Assembly: GCA_041395325.1 (NCBI GenBank)
Contig: JAWLAT010000005.1
Location: 186,001 to 250,000, forward strand
Direction of reading: 5' to 3'
Length of the DNA stretch: 64,000 bases
Origin: JAWLAT01 sp041395325
GTDB lineage: Bacteria > Pseudomonadota > Gammaproteobacteria > Xanthomonadales > SZUA-5
Position 1 is the first letter of the stretch; the number at the start of each line of letters is the position of its first letter. Positions 27,501 through 34,286 of this stretch are shown here, piece after piece. Made by a program: the position numbers and the translations under genes. The notes beneath the pieces were generated by a model. That model did no database searches. It was not told where the DNA came from and saw only the letters and a program-made list of their open reading frames with translations.

Positions 27501-28998
27501 TGCGGCCGATCTTGACCGGGATGGCGACATCGATCTGCTGGTGTCGTCAGGTGGGGATGACACCGTGGCCTGGTTCGAAAACGACGGCCAGCAGAACTTC
27601 ACCCGTCGCGCCATTGTCACCAATGCCGATTTCGTCACCGACGCCTTTGCCGCCGATGTCGACGGCGATGGCGACCTGGACGTGCTGTCGGCATCGCAGA
27701 TCGACAACACGGTGGCCTGGTACCAGAACTGCGGCGGACAGTTCCTGCTGGACGGCGCGGCGCTGTCGACGGCCCACGCGATCAACCCGGGCGATCCGGT
27801 TCTGCTGCTCACCCTGGACTATCTGCACAATGGCCGTGCGGGCGATGCCGCTGCAGTGCTGGCCTCATTGCCCCTGCAGTTCACTGACGGCGCCGACAAC
27901 CCCTTGAACACCGCCCAGGCCAATGCGCTCATCGACCAGGTGCGGGTCTATCGGGACAACGGCGATCTGAACTTCAACCCCGCCAATGATCCGATTGTCG
28001 GGATGCTGGACAGCCTGGCGCTGACGCCGGTGGCCCTGAGTAATGCGACTCAGGTCGTCGATCTCGATCTGAGTGGTGGCGTTAGCGTCTCTGCCATCGG
28101 CAGTGCCCGCCTGTTTGTGGAAGTGCTGACGACGATCGATGCCGCCAGCGCCAACCCCGGACGATTCCAGATCAGTGCACCGCAAATCCCGACGCCACGA
28201 CCGCAGGCCATGGATGCGCAATCTGCTGCGGTGCTGAGCCTGGAATGCCCGCTCAATGCGAGCAGCGGCGTCGTGAGCTTCGCCGGGCTGACGCCGGTGA
28301 ACCTGTCGGTGTCGGCGACCAGCGGCTCGGAAGCCGGCGCGACGGCGATCACCGTGACCGCGACGCTCGACAGCGCAGTCGCCGAGAACCAGTCGGTCAA
28401 CCTGCAGACCAGTGGCAGCGCCACGCTGGGCAGCGACTACAGCCTGAGCAGCAGCCAGATCAGCATTCCTGCCGGCGCCACCAGCGGCAGCGTCACGCTG
28501 ACCATCATCAACGATGCCGTCCTGGAAGGGCCGGAAACGGCGACTTTGACGCTAACCAATCCCAGCGCACTGCTGAGCCTGGGCAGCAGCATCACGCAGT
28601 CCGTCACGATCACCGACGACGACAGCGCCAGCCTCAGCATCAACGATGTCAGCGTCAACGAAGGGGCCGGCCTGGTCACCTTCACCGTCACGCTCAGCAA
28701 TGCGGTGCAAGCCGGCACGAGCGTCGATTTCGCCAGTTCCGACGGCACCGCGGTGGCCGGCAGCGACTACACCGCGACCAGCGGCACACTCACGTTTCCG
28801 GGCGCGGCGGGCACCCAAACCGTCAACGTGACGATCACCGACGACGCGCTGGTGGAGTCCGATGAGGTCTTCACGGTGATCCTGAGTGGTCCGACCAACG
28901 GGGTGGACCTGGCGCGCGCCATTGGCACCGCGACCATCATCGACAACGACACGGCGGGCGGCGATGAGATCTACGCCAACGGGTTTGAAAACCCATGA
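24547..28998 (+). CDS. Giant secreted FG-GAP/VCBS repeat protein, 21 blades, with Calx-beta tail and FE motif
   Basis: This is an exported 1483-residue protein. The signal peptide MSRYLRHLGAIITLTALFLG continues to AQAQ; ATG 24547 has GGAG six bases upstream. Residues about 35-1065 are 21 repeats of about 49 residues with the calcium-binding core DxDGDGDxDVLSAS and the blade strand TIAWFENDG. Irregular linkers follow repeats 7 and 14, consistent with three seven-bladed propellers. Next come a region of about 170 residues and two Calx-beta-like modules. It ends DEIYANGFENP. A surface or secreted role is likely; ligand unknown. Confidence 0.88.
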   Translation: MSRYLRHLGAIITLTALFLGSITPAQAQPTFIERSPVATNANGANSVFAIDLDGDGDTDVLSASEVDDTVAWFENDGQERFIRRNIVGNADGAFSVFATDVDGDGDIDVLSTSRLGGAVVWFENDGEQNFATRTIANRDGPRSVFAVDVDGDGDIDVLSASGGDDLIAWFENDGTQGFTRRNIVTNANGADSVFAADVDSDGDMDVLSASLNDDTVAWYENDGSQTFTRRNIAIDADAASSVFAIDLDGDGDTDVLSASENDSTIAWFENNGAENFTRRNIATDADSAVSVFAADVDGDGDIDVLAASSDDNTIAWFDNNGSENFSRRTISSNAIDARSVFAADMDGDGDLDVLSASAGNDTISWFENDQRDVFAPIGDARNIASNAISAVSVFAADVDGDGAMDVVSASTGDDTVAWFENDRSGGFIRRNIDTAADAVASVHAIDVDSDGDTDVLAALTGVDTIAWYDNDDEVFTRRNVVIDALAPTAVFAADVDGDGDVDILSASEGDDTIAWFENTNLGTFLRHNITTLADGAQSVFAIDVDDDGDMDVLSASDDDDTIAWYRNDGNQNFARRVIAADAVAARSVYAADVDGDGDIDVLSASFFDDTIAWFENNGSEVFTRRNIATDVNGARAVIATDVDADGDIDVLSASQNDDTVTWFENDGLQRFSRRNLATSADGAASVVTTDLDGDGDTDVLSAASFANAIDWYANDAIHRSAAFGGKNPIATNADGARAVFATDLDGDGDVDVVAASNDDNTIAWFQNDGVENFTRRNVFTNANGATDVSVADVDGDGDLDLLSASADDSTIAWYANNGSESFSRRIIATDAILAVKAIAADLDGDGDMDVLSASEGDDTVAWFENNGSESFTRRNIVTNADAATSLVVADVDGDGHLDVVVASFFDSTVAWFKNDGSENFSRRNIATGFGGASSVFAADVDRDGDLDVVAVGQGNNTMAWFENDGVGTFTQHNIATDARSAFDVRAADLDRDGDIDLLVSSGGDDTVAWFENDGQQNFTRRAIVTNADFVTDAFAADVDGDGDLDVLSASQIDNTVAWYQNCGGQFLLDGAALSTAHAINPGDPVLLLTLDYLHNGRAGDAAAVLASLPLQFTDGADNPLNTAQANALIDQVRVYRDNGDLNFNPANDPIVGMLDSLALTPVALSNATQVVDLDLSGGVSVSAIGSARLFVEVLTTIDAASANPGRFQISAPQIPTPRPQAMDAQSAAVLSLECPLNASSGVVSFAGLTPVNLSVSATSGSEAGATAITVTATLDSAVAENQSVNLQTSGSATLGSDYSLSSSQISIPAGATSGSVTLTIINDAVLEGPETATLTLTNPSALLSLGSSITQSVTITDDDSASLSINDVSVNEGAGLVTFTVTLSNAVQAGTSVDFASSDGTAVAGSDYTATSGTLTFPGAAGTQTVNVTITDDALVESDEVFTVILSGPTNGVDLARAIGTATIIDNDTAGGDEIYANGFENP
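24649..27744 (+). repeat. 21 tandem 147-bp coding repeats (FG-GAP blades)
   Basis: The unit is 49 codons. Copies differ at many positions, so this is an old, selected array rather than a recent expansion. Length irregularities occur after unit 7 (near 25660) and unit 14 (near 26695); units 3 and 9 are one residue short. Confidence 0.8.
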
Positions 28999-29056
28999 GC
29001 CACAGGGGATCCTCTGAGCGACGCACGCGAGCCGCGTGAGGCACTCAGGGGATCCC

Positions 29057-29710
29057 ATGCAGCACAGCGAGAGGCTGGTCCTGTTCGACGTCGATGGCGT
29101 CGTGGTGCTGCCCGGGACGCGGGATGCGCTGTCTGCGCAGCCCTGGAATGCGCACCTGCAAACTGACCTGGGCATCGACCCTGACTGGCTGTCGGCGCAC
29201 TTGTTCGCGCCGGCGGCCGATGGGGTGCCATCGCCCTTTGAACGCTGCGCGCTGGGACAGGCCGACATCGTGCCGACGCTGCAATCGATACTCGCCGAGA
29301 TCGGCCAGGCTGCCAATGTGGAGGCGCTGCTGGCCTGCTGGTTCGAGCGCGATGCCTATGTCGATCCGCAGGTGCTGGCAGCGGTCGGCGCGTTGCGCGC
29401 ACATGGATACCGCTGTTGCCTGGCCACCTCGCAGGAAAAGCGCAGGGCCCACCACCTGTGGGAAACACTGGCACTGCGCGAGTCCTTCGACCAGATGTAC
29501 TGCACGGCCGACCTGAGCCTGTCGAAAAAGCAGCCCGAGTTCTTCCGCGCGGTGTCGGCCGCCGAGCGGTGTGCCGATCCGCTGTATTTCGACGATCGAC
29601 TCGACGTCGTTCGCTGCGCCGCGGTAGCGGGTTGGCGCGCCGTCCACTACACCTCAGTGGCGTCGGTGCGGGATCACCCCGACCTGGTTGACTGCTTCGC
29701 GGCGGCGTAG
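29057..29710 (+). CDS. HAD-superfamily hydrolase
   Basis: This 217-residue protein is probably a small-molecule phosphatase. Motif I is VLFDVDGVV (nucleophile Asp), motif II is near CLATSQEKRRAHHLW, motif III Lys is in LSLSKKQPEFF, and motif IV is PLYFDDRLDVV. The start is ATG 29057 with AGGGGA upstream; an in-frame GTG at 29036 is less likely. It is convergent with psuG and the two coding regions overlap by 37 bp. A link to pseudouridine phosphate is possible because some HAD enzymes remove that phosphate, but this rests on position alone. Confidence 0.85.
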   Translation: MQHSERLVLFDVDGVVVLPGTRDALSAQPWNAHLQTDLGIDPDWLSAHLFAPAADGVPSPFERCALGQADIVPTLQSILAEIGQAANVEALLACWFERDAYVDPQVLAAVGALRAHGYRCCLATSQEKRRAHHLWETLALRESFDQMYCTADLSLSKKQPEFFRAVSAAERCADPLYFDDRLDVVRCAAVAGWRAVHYTSVASVRDHPDLVDCFAAA

Positions 29711-30639
29711 GCGACGGCAATCTGCGCGCCCACGCGTGCGTTGTTGAGCGCCAGCGCCCGGTTGGCCGCAATGGACTGACCCTCGGTGGCGCGGGCCAGG
29801 TGGGCGAGCAGGAAAGGCGTCAGCGGCTTGCCGACGATCCGCTGGACCTGCGCTTCGGCCAGCGCGTTGGCGATGGCGGCCTCGATGGTGGGTGCGTCCA
29901 GCGCGGCTTCGGGCGGACAAGGGTTGGCGACCAGCACGCCGCCACGATCCAGTGCCCAGTGCGCGGCGAGGATGCGGGCCGTCTCTGCCGGTGTGTCCAC
30001 GCGGTGTTCAAGCGCAATGCCCGACTGGCGGGTGTAGAACGCCGGAAACTCGTCCGTGCCGTAGCCGAGCATCAGCACGCCAAGCGTTTCCAGCATTTCG
30101 ACCGTTCGCGGCAGATCGAGGATCGCCTTGGCGCCAGCTGACACCACCGCGATGCGTTCGCGCGCCAGCGTGGTCAGATCGCTGGACACATCGCCCGAAT
30201 TGCCTCGATGCACGCCACCGATTCCGCCGGTGGCAAAAACGGCGATACCGGCCCGCGCGGCGAGCACCGCCGTCGCCGAGACCGTGGTCGCCGCCGAGGT
30301 ACCGCGAACGATCACCACGGCCAGATCGGCCGCACCGGCCTTGGCAAAGCGCTGACCGTCGCGCGCGACCCGCTCCAGCTGCGCCTCGCTCAGTCCGATA
30401 TGTGGCACGCCATCGAGCAGCGCGATCGTCGCCGGCACCGCCCCGTGCGCTCGAACTTCGGCTTCCAGCGCCCGCCCGATCGCCAGATTGTGCGGCCAGG
30501 GCAAGCCATGCGCCAGGATGGTCGACTCCAGCGCGACCACGGCGCGGCCGACAGCGAGTGCGCGACTGACTTCAGCGGAGATCAAGAACGCTCCCGCTTG
30601 CGCGCCAGTCTGGCGCTGGAAGCTGGGTGTCGTCATCAA
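29674..30639 (-). CDS. psuG: Pseudouridine-5'-phosphate glycosidase
   Basis: PsuG reversibly splits pseudouridine 5'-phosphate into uracil and ribose 5-phosphate during RNA breakdown. The sequence tracks E. coli PsuG closely: VVALESTILAHGLPWPHN, GAVPATIALLDGVPHIGLS, VFATGGIGGVHRG, VSAGAKAILDL, LGYGTDEFPAFY, VVANPCPPE and GKPLTPFLLAH. No psuK kinase or transporter lies nearby. The longest frame gives 321 residues. TTG 30585, with GGGAG just upstream, would start the protein at the conserved ISAEV segment and reduce overlap with the small upstream ORF to 14 bp. Confidence 0.94.
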   Translation of the reverse strand: MMTTPSFQRQTGAQAGAFLISAEVSRALAVGRAVVALESTILAHGLPWPHNLAIGRALEAEVRAHGAVPATIALLDGVPHIGLSEAQLERVARDGQRFAKAGAADLAVVIVRGTSAATTVSATAVLAARAGIAVFATGGIGGVHRGNSGDVSSDLTTLARERIAVVSAGAKAILDLPRTVEMLETLGVLMLGYGTDEFPAFYTRQSGIALEHRVDTPAETARILAAHWALDRGGVLVANPCPPEAALDAPTIEAAIANALAEAQVQRIVGKPLTPFLLAHLARATEGQSIAANRALALNNARVGAQIAVAYAAAKQSTRSG

Positions 30640-30763
30640 GGCGGAATTCCACGCGCGATTGCAGCTCGGCCAGTCGCTGGGCCGGCGTGAGTGCAGCGGA
30701 CCAGTCGAGCAGTCCAGCCTCTTCAGGCGTCAGTGCCAGTGCAGGGTCCGAGAGCGACGGCAT
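30572..30763 (-). CDS. Small hypothetical protein upstream of psuG
   Basis: This is a 63-residue acidic ORF (LTPEEAGLLDWSAALTPAQR, then LAELQSRVEFRLDDD). The composition is protein-like, unlike the Arg-rich shadow frames. It would be translated just before psuG and overlap its start by 14-68 bp depending on the psuG start chosen. No function is recognised. Confidence 0.4.
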   Translation of the reverse strand: MPSLSDPALALTPEEAGLLDWSAALTPAQRLAELQSRVEFRLDDDTQLPAPDWRASGSVLDLR

Positions 30764-30875
30764 GACCGAATCATACCGCCAGCCCGTCTCTTGGCGATGG
30801 CCCTGACCATCGCATCACCAAGCCTGATACCCGCTTTCGCAGTATCGTCGCTGTCCTCTGGAACAGCCTCCCGCC

Positions 30876-31025
30876 ATGACCCAGTCGCCATCGATACCGC
30901 TGCTGCCGCCTGTGGCCAGCACCAAGGCCAAGCCGCGAAGGTTCGGATTGCTGGGCTGTGTCGCACTTTGGTCGGGCGTATTTGCGCTGCTGAGCCCCCG
31001 TCGATACAAGGCACTTTCGGTTTGA
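30876..31025 (+). CDS. Possible 49-residue membrane peptide
   Basis: The ORF starts at ATG 30876 and has basic residues followed by a hydrophobic helix (FGLLGCVALWSGVFALL). No strong ribosome binding site is visible. It is the only plausible content of the 310-bp gap between the psuG region and the SBBP-like gene. It may be chance. Confidence 0.25.
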   Translation: MTQSPSIPLLPPVASTKAKPRRFGLLGCVALWSGVFALLSPRRYKALSV

Positions 31026-31077
31026 CGAGCACCGAGCCGAGATGCCGGTCTCTGCCGACTCCGGCACGTCCGTCCGA

Positions 31078-33891
31078 TCAGTGCACGCGTAGCGCGTTGG
31101 CTGCAGGGCAGTCCAGCGGAATCGCGGTGGCGTTCTCGAAGCCATCAGACAGCACGCGGTCGGCTACACCCATTTCGTCGATTCGTACGACGCCGATCTG
31201 GTCTCCGTTCGTCAGATGCACGGTTCCCGCCACGCGCAGACTGCCATCGCCAGCCAGACCCAGGCCGCTGCCACGCAGGGTCGAAGGCATGTCACGGCTG
31301 ACCCAGAGCGTTTCGCCCGTGGTCCCCGAGTACTTGATGGTCGTGTTCTGCCAGATGTCGCAATCGGAGGTCAGACGACCAGTGACAACCACATCCCCGG
31401 ACGGCATCACCACGACGTCGTTGCCTGCATCGAAGCTCGTGCCTTCACCTGTCTGGATTCGCTCCCATTGGAGCTGACCGGAGAGCCCAGTGTATTTGGC
31501 CGTGACGAAATCGAGATCGTCGATGGCTGCACGTCTGACGCCGGTGACGATCACATCACCGATCGCGTCGAGTGCGAGCGCGTGCGCTGATTCGAGGTAG
31601 GGCCCTGGTCCGTCGCTGTAGGCAGCCCAGTGCAGGCTACCGTCCCCGCCATCCAACTTGGCAGTCACAATGGCCCCATCGGTTTGAGGGCGGTAGGACG
31701 AACCGGCGACGATGACATCACCCGCGTCGTCAATGGCCAGATCCTCGGCCACACCGAAGACACCCAACAACTCATCCGACAGGGCCAGCCAGATCTGACT
31801 GCCAGTTGCGCCAGACAGCTTGGTCACCGACAGTTGATCGTCGCTGGCCTGAATGTCGCCGAGTGCCCCGACGACAAACACGTCCCCCGCGGCATCTGTG
31901 GCCACAGCATGGGCCGAGCCGAGATGGGCATCATCAACGCTGGCCCAAAGCACTTCGCCACTCCCACCAGCGTATTTGACCGCCATCGGGCTGGGCCCGC
32001 CCGACCCCGGCCCGGTCGACGTACGACCAGAGATGATCACATCGCCGTTGGGGTCCACGGTGACCCCTTCGGCATGCTGGCTGCCAGATCCATTCGGTCC
32101 GGTGTACAGCGCTGACCACTGCAGTGCTCCGCTTTCGCCAGCGTACTTCAGGGTGATCACATCCACGCTGCCGCCTGATGCAGGTTTGGTATCGCCAGTG
32201 ACCACGACGTCACCGGCGCCGTCCAGTGCCATTGCAACGGCAGAATCTCCAAGACCATCTTCGAGAACTGACTGCCAGAGCAGGCGCCCGTCGGCGGCGA
32301 ACTTGGCAGTCACAACGTCGCTTTTCAAGCCGTTGTAACTGCAGCCGGTCACGTAGCTGTTGCCGGCCGCATCGGTCGCCATCGCCCGCCCCGAGCGCAC
32401 CATCTCTCCGCAGCCAAAGGTGGTCACCAGCTCAAGCGGTCCTTCGGTGGTCACCCAGTCCTGGGATCCATCGGCACCATTGAGCTTGACCACCGCGAAG
32501 TCGTCTCTGCGAACGTACGTGTAGCTGGACCCGACCGTGATGACGTCACCGGCGGTGGTCAGCACCATCCCGTATGGCGCGTCGCCTTCAAAGTCGGGCC
32601 TGTCAAAACGAGTCTGCCAGTGGATTCCGCCGGACGCTCCAGCAAGCCTGGCAGTCAGAAACTCCACTTCGCCGTCAGCGTCGGTGACTGACCCCAGGAC
32701 ATACACATCGCCATCGGCACCGGTCGCGACTTGCAGGCCCATGTCCCGATCCGCTGCGACCCCGCCCAGGCGTTGGGACCAGACCTGACTGCCGGTGTCG
32801 GCAGCGTGCTTCTGAATCAAGACGTCGTAGTCGATCCCGGGTCCAATGGAACCGGTCAGAACCGGGTTGTCCGCGTCATCCAGAACCAGTTTAGGCAGCA
32901 CGGTGGGATATGAACCCAAGTCCGGGCCAAGCTCGGATGTGACCCAGATCTCATTGCCGGTCGTGCCGTCGTACCTGATCAGCAGGTACTCGTGATTGGG
33001 ATCGCTGCCCGTCCAGATACCCGCCACGTAGACGTCACCGCTATTGCCCATGGCAACGGAAGTGGCCGAGGTGCCGGCGCGATTGAGGGTTGATTGTGCC
33101 TTTGTGGTGCCGGTCTGGCCGTCCAGCTTCAGGAGCGTCAGGAAGGTGCCGGTCTCCTTACTCAGACTGCCACCCGCAAGGACGTCTCCAGCTGCGTCTA
33201 CCGCCAAACTGCTTGCGCGACGCACGTGACCATCGCCGCTTTCAGGTTGCCCCAGCCAGAGTTGTGCGCCAGTGGCGCCATCCAGCTTCTGCACCAGCAT
33301 GTGGCTGAGTCCATCTGCATCCAGGTAGTAACCACTGACGAGCACATCGCCCTGGCTGTCCGGCAGCAGATCCAATGGCACGGCGGTCGGACCTGCGCCA
33401 GTGAAGCGCTGCGCCCAGATCTGCGCACCCGTCTCCCCATCCAGCTTCATGGTCACAACGTCTCGGGAATTGGCGCCGGTACTGACACTGCCGGTCACCA
33501 GGTAGTCGCCCGAGCCATCCACGGCAACTTTTCGGGTGCTCGTGAGCGGAAAAACGGCGTGGCGCTGGGTGGTCCAGAGAACGCGCCCATCTGGTGCGTA
33601 TTTGACGGCCAGAAAATGGTAGCCAAGCCCGTCATAGACGCAGCCGGCAACGACAAAATCCCCGGAAATGTCCATGGCGACCAAAGGCTGGTCAGAGAAC
33701 CATGCACCCCCACAGGCGACATACGCTGACATGTCGCCCATCTGCGGGGTGAAGGTCGCGCGCCAAATGGTGACCTGCGCCGGGGAGGTAGTCACCCATG
33801 TCAGTGCACCCAGGAGCCCCAGCAAGAGGCTCCGTGCGATCTGGCGGCGATGCCGCATCCGAGGCACAAACTTCCTGGCGAATGGGTTCAT
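31078..33891 (-). CDS. Secreted SBBP/PQQ-like beta-propeller protein, about 16 blades, with FE motif
   Basis: This is an exported 937-residue protein. After a basic start, RSLLLGLLGALTWVTTSPAQ is the signal peptide; Met12 is an alternative start. The mature chain is about 16 repeats of about 52 residues with the pattern DaaGDVVVTG ... DVVTaKLdGxTGxxxW, as in SBBP and PQQ-like propellers. Blades 1 and 9 resemble each other specially (GCVYDGLGYHFLAVKYAPDG, and GCSYNGLKSDVVTAKFAADG), each following a Cys-containing loop, so the gene looks like two eight-blade halves. It ends with DRVLSDGFENATAIP plus about 13 residues. Function unknown. Confidence 0.82.
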   Translation of the reverse strand: MNPFARKFVPRMRHRRQIARSLLLGLLGALTWVTTSPAQVTIWRATFTPQMGDMSAYVACGGAWFSDQPLVAMDISGDFVVAGCVYDGLGYHFLAVKYAPDGRVLWTTQRHAVFPLTSTRKVAVDGSGDYLVTGSVSTGANSRDVVTMKLDGETGAQIWAQRFTGAGPTAVPLDLLPDSQGDVLVSGYYLDADGLSHMLVQKLDGATGAQLWLGQPESGDGHVRRASSLAVDAAGDVLAGGSLSKETGTFLTLLKLDGQTGTTKAQSTLNRAGTSATSVAMGNSGDVYVAGIWTGSDPNHEYLLIRYDGTTGNEIWVTSELGPDLGSYPTVLPKLVLDDADNPVLTGSIGPGIDYDVLIQKHAADTGSQVWSQRLGGVAADRDMGLQVATGADGDVYVLGSVTDADGEVEFLTARLAGASGGIHWQTRFDRPDFEGDAPYGMVLTTAGDVITVGSSYTYVRRDDFAVVKLNGADGSQDWVTTEGPLELVTTFGCGEMVRSGRAMATDAAGNSYVTGCSYNGLKSDVVTAKFAADGRLLWQSVLEDGLGDSAVAMALDGAGDVVVTGDTKPASGGSVDVITLKYAGESGALQWSALYTGPNGSGSQHAEGVTVDPNGDVIISGRTSTGPGSGGPSPMAVKYAGGSGEVLWASVDDAHLGSAHAVATDAAGDVFVVGALGDIQASDDQLSVTKLSGATGSQIWLALSDELLGVFGVAEDLAIDDAGDVIVAGSSYRPQTDGAIVTAKLDGGDGSLHWAAYSDGPGPYLESAHALALDAIGDVIVTGVRRAAIDDLDFVTAKYTGLSGQLQWERIQTGEGTSFDAGNDVVVMPSGDVVVTGRLTSDCDIWQNTTIKYSGTTGETLWVSRDMPSTLRGSGLGLAGDGSLRVAGTVHLTNGDQIGVVRIDEMGVADRVLSDGFENATAIPLDCPAANALRVH

Positions 33892-34286
33892 GGCGGGCCT
33901 TCGTCGTCAGGGATTGGAAGTGCGCGGACGGCAAGATCGCTCACCCTTGAACTGACTTCGGAGGCTCAAGGGCAGCTACGCCAATCGAGTCTGTGTCGAG
34001 ATAGCGGATCACACAAGTCCCGCCCTGACGACCGCTCCCTGTTCATGCAGCACAGGACAGACGTGCAACGATCGGCCAATGAGAGCGGATTGATTACCCG
34101 CGGCGATCCCGCGCCATTCAGCCGCAACCGCGGCTGAGTCACTCGCTATGGTCGACTGGTCACTGGCTTGCGGAGAACTGCACCCATTCTCAAGTTCGGG
34201 TCGACGGCCCAGGTTTCAAATCCGCTGCAGTTGCTCACGTCATCACAAGAGACCTGGCGCCCTCCAGCGACAGTTGATCCCGTCCC
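33892..34286. other. Intergenic region without recognised gene
   Basis: About 395 bp between two minus-strand secreted-protein genes. It should contain the promoter of the SBBP-like gene. No RNA, repeat or clear terminator was seen. Confidence 0.4.
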
